Assembly (NCBI GenBank): GCA_033549065.1
Contig: JAWSUE010000002.1
Span: 62,001 to 126,000 of the forward strand
Reading direction: 5' to 3'
DNA length: 64,000 nucleotides
From: Bacillota bacterium
GTDB taxonomy: Bacteria; Bacillota; Dethiobacteria; DTU022
Below the pieces are notes generated by a model, which did no database searches, was not told the origin of the DNA, and was given only the letters and a program-made list of their open reading frames with translations. A program made the position numbers and the translations under genes. Shown here in pieces: positions 27,266-36,816 of the stretch (the stretch's first letter is position 1; every line of letters starts with the position of its first letter).

Positions 27266-27297
27266 AGACCCTGAAGCATTGATTTGCTCGGGGTTTT
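27266..27297 (+). terminator. Riboswitch-controlled terminator
   Basis: ACCCTGAAGC pairs imperfectly with GCTCGGGGT and is followed by five T. The 11 bases at 27266-27276 are exactly complementary to 27095-27105 in the 5' strand of the aptamer base stem, giving the alternative pairing. Confidence 0.75.
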
Positions 27298-27352
27298 TCT
27301 TATTGAAGGAGCGTAGCGTGTAGTAGGAAATTAATCTGTGAGGTGAGTTTAG

Positions 27353-28459
27353 TTGGATGCCGACGATCGATATATGTGGATGGCCCTGGATCTGGCCCGG
27401 CAGGGTAGGGGAAGAACCAGCCCCAATCCAATGGTTGGCGCAGTTGTAGTCCAGGGCTCCGAGGTGCTAGCTACGGGTTACCATCAGGCAGCGGGAACCC
27501 CCCACGCCGAAATTATAGCCCTGAAGAAAGCCGGTGAAAAGGCTGAAGGAGCTACCCTGTATCTGAACCTTGAACCCTGTGCCCACCATGGACGAACCGG
27601 CCCCTGCACAGAAGCAATTATCAAGGCCGGGATCAGCCGGGTGGTTGCAGCCATGCAGGATCCCAACCCGCTTGTATCCGGGCGCGGATTTGCGCGGCTT
27701 ACCGAAGCGGGGATAAAGGTAAAGGAAGGGGTCCTTGAACAAAAAGCCCGCCAGCTTAATGAAGTATTTATCAAGTATATAACCGAACAGCTGCCTTTTG
27801 TCAGTGTTAAAGTGGCCATGAGTCTTGACGGTAAGATCGGTACAGCCACCGGAGATTCGCAGTGGATAACGGGAGACAAAGCCCGTCAGTTTGTTCACCG
27901 TCTGCGGGATAATACCGATGTTATCATGGTCGGAATAGAGACAGTATTGAAAGATAATCCACGGCTGACCACCAGAATTGAAGGCGGGGGAGGAAAAGAT
28001 CCGGTAAAAGTGGTCGTCGACAGTACGGCGAGGCTGCCTCTCGATGCCCGGGTAATAGAAAGTAGTTCTTCAGCGCGATTGATCCTTGCCGTCACCGAAC
28101 AGGCTTCAAAAGAGAAGTTGAGAGCCTTGAAAGACAGGGGTGTGGAAGTGCTGGTAATGCCGGCTAAAGAAGGTCGCGTTGATTTGAAAGCGCTGATGAA
28201 GAAACTGGCCGAGCGTGAACTGTCCGCAGTCCTTGTCGAGGGAGGCGGTACTTTGAATTACAGCCTGCTCGAGCAATCTCTGATCGATAAACTTTTTATC
28301 TTCATCGCCCCGCTGATTATTGGCGGACGGGAAAGCCCCACAGCTTTCTCCGGAGTCGGTGTGGAGAAACTGGCCAGTGCCTGGTCTGTTGAAGATGTGG
28401 AGTTGAAACAATTCGACAAAGATTTACTGTTGATCGGCTACCCCGTTTTAAAACAGTAA
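27353..28459 (+). CDS. ribD: Bifunctional riboflavin deaminase/reductase
   Basis: RibD carries out the second and third steps from GTP to riboflavin. The N-terminal deaminase domain binds zinc through HAEIIAL and PCAHHGRTGPC (about residues 50-85), and the C-terminal reductase shows KVAMSLDGKIG and VEGGGTLNYSLL. The 368-residue length is normal. The start is TTG, close after GAGGTGAG. It is the first gene under the FMN riboswitch. Confidence 0.95.
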   Translation: MDADDRYMWMALDLARQGRGRTSPNPMVGAVVVQGSEVLATGYHQAAGTPHAEIIALKKAGEKAEGATLYLNLEPCAHHGRTGPCTEAIIKAGISRVVAAMQDPNPLVSGRGFARLTEAGIKVKEGVLEQKARQLNEVFIKYITEQLPFVSVKVAMSLDGKIGTATGDSQWITGDKARQFVHRLRDNTDVIMVGIETVLKDNPRLTTRIEGGGGKDPVKVVVDSTARLPLDARVIESSSSARLILAVTEQASKEKLRALKDRGVEVLVMPAKEGRVDLKALMKKLAERELSAVLVEGGGTLNYSLLEQSLIDKLFIFIAPLIIGGRESPTAFSGVGVEKLASAWSVEDVELKQFDKDLLLIGYPVLKQ

Positions 28460-28483
28460 AAACTTTAGGAAAGGCGTGAGCTT

Positions 28484-29140
28484 TTGTTTACAGGATTGAT
28501 AGAAGAGATGGGTATGATCCGCAGGATTAGCTCCACGGCAGAAGGCACCGATCTTGTCATAGAAGCAAAAAAGGTGTTGTCTGATCTTAAAATCGGTGAC
28601 AGTATCGCTGTAAGCGGGCCATGCCTTACTGCGACTTCAGTTGCGAAGGACAGCTTTACAGCATGGGCCATGCCTGAAACAATTAAGAGGACCAACCTGG
28701 GCAGCCTGGCCGCCGGCCATAAAGTTAACCTGGAAAGAGCGATGGCTATGGGTGATCGTCTGGGTGGTCATCTGGTCAGTGGCCACATTGATTTTGTGGT
28801 TACATTGAAGAGCCGCCGTCTGCAGGGCGGGGCAATAATTCTCTCTTTTGATGCGCCAACGGAATTACTGCGTTACGTGGTACCGAAAGGGTCAGTTGCT
28901 CTGGACGGAATAAGCCTGACTGTTGTTGAAGTTGAAAAAAGTAGTTTTTCAGTGGGAGTCATTCCCCACACGGCATCTCATACTACGCTCGGTTTTAAGG
29001 ATATTGGCTCACCGATCAACCTGGAAGTGGATCTGATCGGTAAATATGTTGAAAAAATGCTTGCGCCCCGCCTTGAAGGTGGCGGGAAAGAGCAGAATAA
29101 AATAACCATAGCTATGCTAGCAGAAAAAGGATATCTCTAG
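28484..29140 (+). CDS. ribE: Riboflavin synthase alpha chain
   Basis: The enzyme joins two lumazine molecules to give riboflavin. Both lumazine-binding repeats are visible: FTGLIEEMG at the start, with [10 protein letters not shown] and [11 protein letters not shown] in the second half. The 218 residues agree with the family. A TTG start is preceded by AGGAAAGG. Bacillus ribE corresponds to ribC of E. coli. Confidence 0.95.
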   Translation: MFTGLIEEMGMIRRISSTAEGTDLVIEAKKVLSDLKIGDSIAVSGPCLTATSVAKDSFTAWAMPETIKRTNLGSLAAGHKVNLERAMAMGDRLGGHLVSGHIDFVVTLKSRRLQGGAIILSFDAPTELLRYVVPKGSVALDGISLTVVEVEKSSFSVGVIPHTASHTTLGFKDIGSPINLEVDLIGKYVEKMLAPRLEGGGKEQNKITIAMLAEKGYL

Positions 29141-29165
29141 GTATAGTAACAAGGAGTGAACATGC

Positions 29166-30368
29166 ATGATCTTTAACACTATTGAAGAGGCTTTAGAGGA
29201 TTTAAAAGAAGGTAAGATGATAGTCGTCGTTGACGACGAAGACCGGGAGAATGAAGGCGACCTGGTGATGGCCGCTTCCATGGTTACACCGGAAGCGATA
29301 AATTTCATGATCCGTAATGCCCGTGGTCTGGTTTGCGCTCCGCTTAGGTCTCAGCGAGTTAAGGAACTGGATCTGCCGCCCATGGTTACAAATAATACGG
29401 ATACGCATTGTACCGCTTTCACCGTATCGGTAGATACCGGTTCTTGCGCCACAGGTATCTCCGCTCACGAGCGGGCCAAAACAGTTAAGGCGCTTATCGA
29501 TCCTGCAACAAAACCTTCCGACCTTCGCCGCCCCGGGCATATATTCCCGCTGGAAGCGATGGAAGGAGGAGTCCTGCGCAGGGCCGGACACACCGAAGCT
29601 TCAGTGGATCTGGCATTACTGGCCGGGCTTGAGCCGGCTGGAGTGATCTGTGAGGTCATCAACGAAGACGGTTCAATGGCTCGTTTGCCGCAGTTAATTG
29701 AATTCTGCCGGGAACATGATCTGAAACTGGTCAGTATCGCCGACCTGATTCATTACCGGATGAAAAAGGAAAAGCTGGTCTGGCGTTCGGCCACTGCTGA
29801 ACTACCCACGGAGTTCGGCACTTTTAAACTGATTGCTTATTCCAACAACATTGATAACCAGACTCACCTTGCACTCATAATGGGTGAGATCGACACCGAT
29901 GAGCCCACCCTGGTAAGGGTCCATTCGGAATGTCTCACCGGTGATGTATTTGCCTCACTGCGCTGCGATTGCGGAAACCAGCTGCATCATGCCATGAAGC
30001 AGATTGCCGAAAACGGTTCGGGAGTACTCGTCTATATGCGACAGGAAGGCCGGGGCATCGGCCTGCTGAATAAGATCAGGGCTTACGAACTCCAGGATAC
30101 GGGTAAGGATACCGTTGAAGCCAATGAAGAGCTGGGCTTTGCAGCCGATCTCCGTGATTACGGTGTGGGAGCCCAGATCATGGTTGATCTCGGCCTCAAA
30201 AAGATCCGATTGCTTACCAATAACCCCCGCAAGATCAAGGGTTTGGAAGGATATGACCTTAATATTGTCGAAAGGGTTCCGCTGGAGATAGAACCCTGCC
30301 AGTATAATTGCTCTTACCTATCGACCAAAAAAACCAAATTGGGCCACTACCTCGATATGGCCAAGTAA
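29166..30368 (+). CDS. ribBA: 3,4-DHBP synthase/GTP cyclohydrolase II
   Basis: The two-domain protein supplies both branches of riboflavin synthesis. The N-terminal DHBP synthase has [24 protein letters not shown] and metal-binding residues; the C-terminal cyclohydrolase II has the zinc site [15 protein letters not shown] and RQEGRGIGL. At 400 residues it is the normal fusion. ATG 29166 follows AAGGAG. Confidence 0.95.
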   Translation: MIFNTIEEALEDLKEGKMIVVVDDEDRENEGDLVMAASMVTPEAINFMIRNARGLVCAPLRSQRVKELDLPPMVTNNTDTHCTAFTVSVDTGSCATGISAHERAKTVKALIDPATKPSDLRRPGHIFPLEAMEGGVLRRAGHTEASVDLALLAGLEPAGVICEVINEDGSMARLPQLIEFCREHDLKLVSIADLIHYRMKKEKLVWRSATAELPTEFGTFKLIAYSNNIDNQTHLALIMGEIDTDEPTLVRVHSECLTGDVFASLRCDCGNQLHHAMKQIAENGSGVLVYMRQEGRGIGLLNKIRAYELQDTGKDTVEANEELGFAADLRDYGVGAQIMVDLGLKKIRLLTNNPRKIKGLEGYDLNIVERVPLEIEPCQYNCSYLSTKKTKLGHYLDMAK

Positions 30369-30383
30369 ACGGGAGGGAAAACT

Positions 30384-30845
30384 TTGAAAACTTTTGAAGG
30401 AAAACTGGTTGCCCGCGATTACCGATTTGCCATCGTCGTCAGCCGCTTTAACGAATTTATTTCCGGGCATCTGCTCAGCGGCGCGCTGGACTGCCTCAAA
30501 CGCCACGAGGCAAATGAAGAAAATATTGATATTATCTGGGTTCCCGGAGCCTTTGAGATCCCCATGGCGGCTAAGAAAGCCGTTCTCAGCAAACGTTATG
30601 AAGCAGTGATCTGCCTGGGAGCTGTGATCCGCGGTTCAACACCGCATTTTGATTATGTTGCCTCTGAAGTAGCCAAAGGGGTTGCCCATGTCAGTCTCGA
30701 TACCGGTGTGCCGGTAATTTTTGGTGTTATTACCAGCGATACTTTGGAACAGGCAATTGAAAGAGCCGGAAGCAAGGCCGGAAACAAGGGATGGCAGGCT
30801 GCAGCCTCAGCTATCGAAATGGCTGATCTGAACAGCAAACTCTAA
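30384..30845 (+). CDS. ribH: 6,7-Dimethyl-8-ribityllumazine synthase
   Basis: RibH makes the penultimate lumazine intermediate and often forms an icosahedral shell. The 153-residue protein shows [33 protein letters not shown] and the C-terminal [11 protein letters not shown] start with GGGAGG upstream. It closes the four-gene riboflavin unit. Confidence 0.95.
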   Translation: MKTFEGKLVARDYRFAIVVSRFNEFISGHLLSGALDCLKRHEANEENIDIIWVPGAFEIPMAAKKAVLSKRYEAVICLGAVIRGSTPHFDYVASEVAKGVAHVSLDTGVPVIFGVITSDTLEQAIERAGSKAGNKGWQAAASAIEMADLNSKL

Positions 30846-30863
30846 TAAGCAGGGGAAAAATAA

Positions 30864-33548
30864 TTGACATCTGCATCGTCTGAAAAGATCGTTATAATTG
30901 ACGGAAATAGCTTGCTGTACAGGGCATTTTACGCCCTGCCCCTGCTTCAGAACCGGCGTGGTGAACACACCAACGCTGTTTACGGTTTCACCAATATGTT
31001 TCTGCGGCTGCTCGATGAGGAGAAACCCGATTACGTTGCCGTTGCTTTTGATCCACCCAAGCCTTCATTCCGGGTCAAAATAGACCAGTCTTACAAGGCC
31101 CAGCGTGAAAAAACCCCCGATGAACTGGCTGAACAGATTCAACGGACAATACAGATCCTGGAAGCTTTGAATATACCCGTTTTCGAAATTGAAAGCTATG
31201 AAGCAGATGATGTGATCGGTACCCTGGCCGACCTCTTTGCCGGGAAAGAGAAGGCTGTTACTGTTGTCTCGGGCGATGCCGATCTTCTGCAGCTTGTCAG
31301 CGATCGTATCACTGTCATGCTTACCAAGAAAGGGATCAGCCAGATGGAGCGCTACAATCCCGATCTGCTGAAAGAGCAGTATGGTCTGGATCCCGAACAG
31401 GTTATCGATTTCAAGGCTTTGAAGGGCGACCCGTCGGATAATATTCCAGGAGTACCCGGCATCGGAGACAAAACGGCCAGAAACCTGATCGAGACATACG
31501 GGTCCATAGAAGCAATATACGAAAACCTGGGTGAGCTGAAAGGTAAGATTGCCCAAAACCTTGAAGAATATCGTGAACAGCTTTACACCGGTCGTGATCT
31601 TGTAACTCTCCGGCGTGATGTTCCCCTGGATACCGCTCCTGAAGAATGCCGCTATCGTGAACCCGATTACCAGCGACTGCTGGAAATTTTTAATGAGCTG
31701 GAATTTAAAAGCCTGGCAGCAAAGGTGAGATCGGTTGATCAGGATTCTGAATCTCTATCGGAAACGGTGGTTAAGGCCGGTCGGTTTGACCTGGTCAGTG
31801 ACCTGGAAAAATTTCTGAAAAAACTAAATCAGGGATCTCTGATTTCTCTGTTAGTCAGCCGGCAGGATGGGCGCCCCTATTGGGAACAGCCGATTTCCTC
31901 TGTTGCTCTGGCAGAAGAAGGCGGTAAAAAAGGATATTATTTGAACCCCGAAAGCTTTGGCGCCGAACAGACCGAAATTTGGAAACTGCTGGCCGGTTTA
32001 CGGGAAAAAGACATCAGCCTCGTCACCCATAATTCAAAACAGCTTTATCATCTTTTTTTTGAAAATAAACTGAAAATCCCGAAGATCAAGTTTGATACAA
32101 TGCTTGCTGCTTACCTGGCCGATCCCGCCCGCGGTGGTTACGATCTACCCACCCTTCTCAACCTGCACCTCGGCCTTGATCTTAATCTCAAAGATGAACG
32201 CAAAAAGAAGGCGCTTGATCCCGAAGAACAGGGAATGCAGCTCGCCGAACAGGCCAGGCAGCTTTTCCCTCTCTACAAAAACCTTGCTGAACAGCTTGAT
32301 GAGCAGCAGCTGGAAGAGTTGCTTTTTGATCTTGAACTCCCTCTGGCCAAAGTTCTGGCCAGGATGGAACGGGAAGGCATGAGTATTGATACAGATTATT
32401 TGCGGGATCTTTCATCAGAAATCTGCCGCCGCCTCGATGGCCTTGAAATGGAGATCTATGCCCAGGCCGGTGAAGAATTCAATATCAATTCGCCACAGCA
32501 GCTTTCACGGATTCTTTTCGATAAGCTGAAACTGCCGGAAATCCGTAAAACGAAAACCGGGAGATCAACCGATGCCCGTGTCCTGGAGGAACTGGCCCTT
32601 CATCATGAAATTGCTGCTCTGCTGATTAACTACCGCCAACTGGCCAAGCTGGAGGGAACTTACCTCTCGGGTATGATTGACCTGGTCGACTCTAAAAAAA
32701 GCAAATTGTACACAACCCTGAACCAGGCCGCTACCGCTACCGGCAGGCTCAGCAGCAGCGATCCAAACCTCCAAAATATACCGATCCGTATGGAGGAAGG
32801 CCGCCGGATCCGCAGGGCCTTTGTCACCTCGGAAAAAGGCAGAATTCTCTTTGCCGCCGACTATTCCCAGGTTGAACTGCGCATCCTGGCCCACCTGTCA
32901 GAAGATCCAATTCTGGTTGAAGCCTTCAAAACAGGACAGGATATTCACCGCCGCACAGCAGCCGAAGTAAACGGGATAGCTCTTGATGAAGTGACACCCC
33001 TGCTGAGGGAAAGGGCCAAGGCGGTTAATTTCGGAATTATCTACGGATCCAGCGATTTTGGCCTGGCCCAGAACCTGAAGATCCCCCGGGCTGAGGCTAA
33101 AGCCTATATCGACAGCTATTTTGAACGCTACTGCGGCGTCAGGTCATACATGGACGAGATAATCCGCCAGGCATATGAGCAGGGCTATGTAACAACCATG
33201 CTGGGCAGGAGACGCTATCTGCCTGAGATTCATTCATCGAACCGGAATATCCGCAGTTTTGCCGAAAGGATGGCCCTGAACACCCCGATCCAGGGCTCTG
33301 CTGCCGATATTATCAAGCTGGCCATGCTGAAAATTGACCGAATAATTGCTGAAGGCGGATTCAAAGCTGCCATGCTGCTGCAGATCCACGACGAACTGCT
33401 TTTTGAAATTGATGAAACCGAAATCGATTTCTTCGCGCCCATGATCAAACAAGAAATGGAGCAGGCCATGACCCTCTCCGTTCCTTTGCAGGTCGATCTC
33501 AAGTGGGGCTGCAACTGGGAAGAACTCAAAAATTTCGGGACACATTAG
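30864..33548 (+). CDS. polA: DNA polymerase I
   Basis: The 894-residue enzyme fills gaps and removes RNA primers. An N-terminal 5' nuclease (about residues 1-290) is followed by a region where the 3'-5' exonuclease DxE motif is not seen, as in Bacillus PolI, so proofreading is probably absent. The polymerase domain holds motif A AADYSQVELRILAHLS near residue 664 and motif C QIHDELLFE near 839. It starts with TTG. The last codons are part of a 32 bp direct repeat shared with the end of mutM. Confidence 0.96.
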   Translation: MTSASSEKIVIIDGNSLLYRAFYALPLLQNRRGEHTNAVYGFTNMFLRLLDEEKPDYVAVAFDPPKPSFRVKIDQSYKAQREKTPDELAEQIQRTIQILEALNIPVFEIESYEADDVIGTLADLFAGKEKAVTVVSGDADLLQLVSDRITVMLTKKGISQMERYNPDLLKEQYGLDPEQVIDFKALKGDPSDNIPGVPGIGDKTARNLIETYGSIEAIYENLGELKGKIAQNLEEYREQLYTGRDLVTLRRDVPLDTAPEECRYREPDYQRLLEIFNELEFKSLAAKVRSVDQDSESLSETVVKAGRFDLVSDLEKFLKKLNQGSLISLLVSRQDGRPYWEQPISSVALAEEGGKKGYYLNPESFGAEQTEIWKLLAGLREKDISLVTHNSKQLYHLFFENKLKIPKIKFDTMLAAYLADPARGGYDLPTLLNLHLGLDLNLKDERKKKALDPEEQGMQLAEQARQLFPLYKNLAEQLDEQQLEELLFDLELPLAKVLARMEREGMSIDTDYLRDLSSEICRRLDGLEMEIYAQAGEEFNINSPQQLSRILFDKLKLPEIRKTKTGRSTDARVLEELALHHEIAALLINYRQLAKLEGTYLSGMIDLVDSKKSKLYTTLNQAATATGRLSSSDPNLQNIPIRMEEGRRIRRAFVTSEKGRILFAADYSQVELRILAHLSEDPILVEAFKTGQDIHRRTAAEVNGIALDEVTPLLRERAKAVNFGIIYGSSDFGLAQNLKIPRAEAKAYIDSYFERYCGVRSYMDEIIRQAYEQGYVTTMLGRRRYLPEIHSSNRNIRSFAERMALNTPIQGSAADIIKLAMLKIDRIIAEGGFKAAMLLQIHDELLFEIDETEIDFFAPMIKQEMEQAMTLSVPLQVDLKWGCNWEELKNFGTH

Positions 33549-33562
33549 TTAATTATATTTTC
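33531..33562. repeat. 32 bp direct repeat, left copy
   Basis: The 32 bases are identical to 34427-34458. The left copy covers the last codons and stop of polA and a short downstream stretch. The two copies bracket mutM. Confidence 0.9.
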
Positions 33563-33606
33563 TGATAATTATTTTCCATAAAACCTTATTGAAAAGGACC
33601 AAATTT

Positions 33607-34428
33607 ATGCCCGAACTGCCCGAAGTAGAAGTCATTCGCCGGGAGCTTGCTCCCTTAGTCATAAATAAAATCTTTGCCAGACCTTTACTGCATATTGATT
33701 CGACGGTTGAATATCCTGAACCGGACAAATTTGAAGCTGATCTGGCCGGCCGGGAAATTTCAGGAGTTGAGCGAAAAGGTAAATACCTGATCTTTAGACT
33801 CGATCGCGGGATACTGGTTGTCCATCTTCGCATGACCGGAAACCTTATATTCAGCGAAAAGGGACAATTGAATAATGAAAGATTTCTACGGCTCTCCCTG
33901 CCGTTCAATGATGGCTCCGCACTTTATTTCTTCGATATGCGCCGCTTCGGTAGGGTTTGGCTGGTTGACAATGATGCTGAACTGGAAGAGATAGTTTTTA
34001 AAAGAGTTGGCCCCGACATAATGAATGATGTTAACTGTGATGACTTTCTCCGGCTGCTTGATCAAAAGAAAAAGAGACAACTCAAAGCATTGCTTCTTGA
34101 TCAGAGCTGTGCGGCCGGTATGGGAAATATCTACACAGATGAATGCCTTTTCCGCTGTGGAGTACACCCCCGCAGAACTGTCGGAGAGTTGACTCCCGTG
34201 GAAGCCGAAAAACTGTTTGATGCTGTGCAAACTGTTCTGGAAGAAGGGATTGAATACGGGGGTACTACCTTTAGAGATTACAAAAATGCCCGGGGCGCCC
34301 TTGGTGAATTTCAGTCCCATCTGAATGTCTACGGCCGAAAGGGAGAATTATGCTCCTGTGGTACGCCCATTGAAAAGAGCGTTGTTGCCGGCCGCGGTAC
34401 ATACTTTTGCCCCAAATGTCAAAAATAA
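33607..34428 (+). CDS. mutM: Formamidopyrimidine-DNA glycosylase
   Basis: MutM removes oxidised purines such as 8-oxoguanine. The start ATG at 33607 makes MPELPEVE the N-terminus, in which Pro2 is the catalytic nucleophile; an upstream TTG would bury it. About 273 residues with a C-terminal zinc finger (two CxC/CxxC pairs near residues 245-270) and conserved lysine. It sits in the usual polA-mutM-coaE order but is bounded by a 32 bp direct repeat. Confidence 0.95.
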   Translation: MPELPEVEVIRRELAPLVINKIFARPLLHIDSTVEYPEPDKFEADLAGREISGVERKGKYLIFRLDRGILVVHLRMTGNLIFSEKGQLNNERFLRLSLPFNDGSALYFFDMRRFGRVWLVDNDAELEEIVFKRVGPDIMNDVNCDDFLRLLDQKKKRQLKALLLDQSCAAGMGNIYTDECLFRCGVHPRRTVGELTPVEAEKLFDAVQTVLEEGIEYGGTTFRDYKNARGALGEFQSHLNVYGRKGELCSCGTPIEKSVVAGRGTYFCPKCQK

Positions 34429-34458
34429 TTTCGGGACACATTAGTTAATTATATTTTC
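34427..34458. repeat. 32 bp direct repeat, right copy
   Basis: This copy begins at the mutM stop and repeats exactly the sequence at 33531-33562, which contains the 3' end of polA. Confidence 0.9.
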
Positions 34459-34531
34459 CGAAGATTGTCTAAAATATTTTTGTTAATATTGACTTGAATT
34501 CGAAATGATAAATAATCAGGAGAAGAATTTA

Positions 34532-35137
34532 ATGATTACTATCGGCCTGACTGGGGGTATAGCCTCCGGGAAAACTACCGTATCAGGTATGCTGGTTCAA
34601 AAAGGAGCCCATCTGATCGATGCTGATCTTCTGGCCAGGGAAGTTGTCGAACCCGGTCAGCCTGCCTGGCATGAAATCGTCGACTGGCTTGGTGATTCAA
34701 TACTGCTGCCGGATCAAAAGATTGATCGGACTAAACTTGCTGAGCTTGTGTTCAGCGATTCGGTTAAATTGGACAGGTTGAACAGCATAATTCATCCAAA
34801 GGTTGGCTCGCTGCTTATCCAGCGATCAAAAGAGATTAAAGAAAGAGAGCCCGAAGCAATCATAGTGTATGATATTCCTCTTTTAGTCGAAGCAGGTATG
34901 CAGAAAATGGTCGACATGGTTCTACTGGTATATGTTACCAGGAATATTCAGCTTGACCGCCTTCAAAACCGTGATGGTTTATGTCGCGAAGATGCTGAGT
35001 TGCGCCTGCAGGCTCAGATGCCCCTGGAGAAGAAGAAAAAATATGCACATTTTGTAATCGACAACAGCGGAACATTTCAAGAAACAGCAAGGCAGGTTGA
35101 AGAGTTCTGGAATAGAATGATCGAGAGCAAACATTAG
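34532..35137 (+). CDS. coaE: Dephospho-CoA kinase
   Basis: CoaE phosphorylates dephospho-CoA in the last step of coenzyme A synthesis. GGIASGKTTV forms the P-loop at residues 8-17, DADLLARE and a QMPLEKKKKYAHFVIDN segment follow, matching the family. ATG 34532 has AGGAGAAG upstream and gives 201 residues; an earlier in-frame ATG at 34505 lacks a site. It ends the housekeeping part of the window. Confidence 0.94.
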   Translation: MITIGLTGGIASGKTTVSGMLVQKGAHLIDADLLAREVVEPGQPAWHEIVDWLGDSILLPDQKIDRTKLAELVFSDSVKLDRLNSIIHPKVGSLLIQRSKEIKEREPEAIIVYDIPLLVEAGMQKMVDMVLLVYVTRNIQLDRLQNRDGLCREDAELRLQAQMPLEKKKKYAHFVIDNSGTFQETARQVEEFWNRMIESKH

Positions 35138-35208
35138 CCGGGGTATGTCGATACTTTTTTTCATCTCTTGAGGCACAGGTTGATCGTTACATTTTGAATA
35201 TATTTCAT

Positions 35209-35255
35209 CAAAATAGCACAAACCATTTCATTTTGAAATGGTTTGTGCTATTTTG
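35209..35255. promoter_or_regulatory. 22 bp perfect inverted repeat with central activator-site palindrome
   Basis: The arms 35209-35230 and 35234-35255 are perfectly complementary around a TTT centre. The centre is TTTCATTTTGAAA (35226-35238), which recurs near the other sigma-54 promoters of this window. It lies 180 bases upstream of the -24/-12 promoter at 35418, a usual distance for an enhancer of a sigma-54 activator. It may also act as the coaE terminator, though no T run follows directly. Confidence 0.6.
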
Positions 35256-35285
35256 TAAAGTTATTTAGTTAGAGATGTTAATTTA

Positions 35286-35302
35286 TGTAATATGATATTA
35301 CA
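35286..35302. promoter_or_regulatory. 17 bp palindrome TGTAATATgATATTACA
   Basis: Eight-base arms are perfectly symmetric around one base. It lies between the 22 bp inverted repeat and the sigma-54 promoter and could bind a dimeric repressor or activator. The rest of the 495-base gap between coaE and tctC is AT-rich and shows no gene. Confidence 0.4.
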
Positions 35303-35417
35303 AATATGATTATTTATATAAAGCTTGATACATCTACATGATAAATGCCGAGATTCACTGAGTAATTTATAGAATTTTTTAACTCTGTCTATACAAATTA
35401 GTAAATTCTCATTTTCT

Positions 35418-35433
35418 TGGCATGGTAATTGCT
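35418..35433 (+). promoter_or_regulatory. Sigma-54 promoter for tctC operon
   Basis: TGGCATGGTAATTGCT has the GG and GC pairs with the correct 10-base spacing between them and a one-base difference from the TGGCAC-N5-TTGC consensus. It stands about 200 bases before tctC. Confidence 0.75.
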
Positions 35434-35632
35434 TCAATATATAAAAAAGTTCGCAAATTGATGAGCATGAAGAAGTGACTAAAGGCTATCATATTTTATT
35501 AGGCTCAATAATTACTCATATTTTTTCATGTATAAAGTTCTACTACAATTAATGATGAAATTGGGGGTGATCGGTTTCTTATAGAGTTTATATTTTATGA
35601 GTTTAAGTACTAAATAAAGAGGAGGCATTATC

Positions 35633-36697
35633 ATGTTAAAAGGAAAAACCTTGATTTTTCTTTTGGTAATACTGGTTCTCACGTTAGGAATGTTGGTCGG
35701 TTGTGGAGAAGAGACTGTCACTCCTGAGCCTGAAGAAGAGCAACCAGAAGAAGAACAACCAGAAGAAGAGCTACCTGAATATCCGACAGATACGATTATT
35801 TGGACTGTTGCTCGTGACCCCGGAGATCCGCAGGATATTACAGCCCGCGGCATCGCCCCATATCTCTCGGAAGTTCTGGGAGTAAATGTGGTGGTTGATA
35901 ACAAGCCCGGAGGAGGCGGAGTAGTTGGCTACGGTGAACTGTGGCGGCAAAGTCCGGACGGCTATTACATCGGCCAGGATGTCCTGGGACAGATGGCCAA
36001 TTTTGATGCTCTTGGCAGGCTCGATGATCCGCTGTTTGAAGTCGAGTGGTTCTCGATTATTTACCAATCTCCTGCCGGCATTTGGGTCGGTGCAGATTCG
36101 GATATCAAGACTATCCAGGATATGATTGATCTGGATCGGCCCTTGATTATCGGTGATACCACTACTGCCGGGACTCACGTACCCTGGGTCGTCAGACTTA
36201 GTGATACTTTGGGTATCGATTTCACCTATTCTACAGGTTGGGAAGGCAGGGGAGAAATCTTTGCCGCCGTTATGAGACTTGAAATCGACATGGTTCCCAA
36301 CTCTTTCTCAGGATTGGTTAACCAGTATCTAGCTGGTGATATGCATTGCGTTATGCTGATGTCACCGGAGCGACACCCATTAATGCCGGATGTTCCCACC
36401 CTGGGAGAAATTGCCGAGCAGTATAATAAGCCTGAATTAAACCAGCTGTTGTCTATGGGGATGGCTACATACATGATTGGAGCACCTCCCGGCACCCCGC
36501 GCTATGTTACTCAAACTTTAGAGGATGCGCTCCAAGAAGTAATTGAAAATAATGATGATTTCAAGGCATGGGCTGAAGAAGCCAATCAGGATGTTGTCTT
36601 TTACGGCTATGATGACACCCGGAGAATCCTGGGTGATGTAATTAAAGTGCTCGAAGACATGAACTGGAAGGAAGTCGAAGCTGGACTGGCAAATTAG
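35633..36697 (+). CDS. tctC: TctC-family solute-binding lipoprotein
   Basis: The first 23 residues form a lipoprotein signal with lipobox LVGC (Cys24). A Glu/Pro-rich linker with three EEEQP-like units (residues 31-47) leads to a TctC/Bug fold with DNKPGGGGVVGY, typical of tripartite tricarboxylate transporters. It would hang outside the membrane and hand its ligand, often a di- or tricarboxylate or sugar acid, to TctAB. An AGAGGAGG site precedes the ATG. It is the first gene of the catabolic island and follows a sigma-54 promoter. The ligand cannot be predicted. Confidence 0.85.
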   Translation: MLKGKTLIFLLVILVLTLGMLVGCGEETVTPEPEEEQPEEEQPEEELPEYPTDTIIWTVARDPGDPQDITARGIAPYLSEVLGVNVVVDNKPGGGGVVGYGELWRQSPDGYYIGQDVLGQMANFDALGRLDDPLFEVEWFSIIYQSPAGIWVGADSDIKTIQDMIDLDRPLIIGDTTTAGTHVPWVVRLSDTLGIDFTYSTGWEGRGEIFAAVMRLEIDMVPNSFSGLVNQYLAGDMHCVMLMSPERHPLMPDVPTLGEIAEQYNKPELNQLLSMGMATYMIGAPPGTPRYVTQTLEDALQEVIENNDDFKAWAEEANQDVVFYGYDDTRRILGDVIKVLEDMNWKEVEAGLAN

Positions 36698-36730
36698 CCT
36701 GAGATTACTACATTACTCAGATGATTGAAG

Positions 36731-36765
36731 CTAAGGCCTTCCTGTATCTTGAAGGAAGGCCTTAG
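36731..36765 (+). terminator. Stem-loop between tctC and tctA
   Basis: A perfect 12 bp stem (36731-36742 with 36754-36765) with an 11-base loop and no T run. Such loops after binding-protein genes commonly protect the upstream mRNA or partly stop transcription. Confidence 0.65.
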
Positions 36766-36816
36766 ATCTGGATAGAGTATTTAAATAAAACTTGGAATGG
36801 GGGAGTGTTAGGGGAT

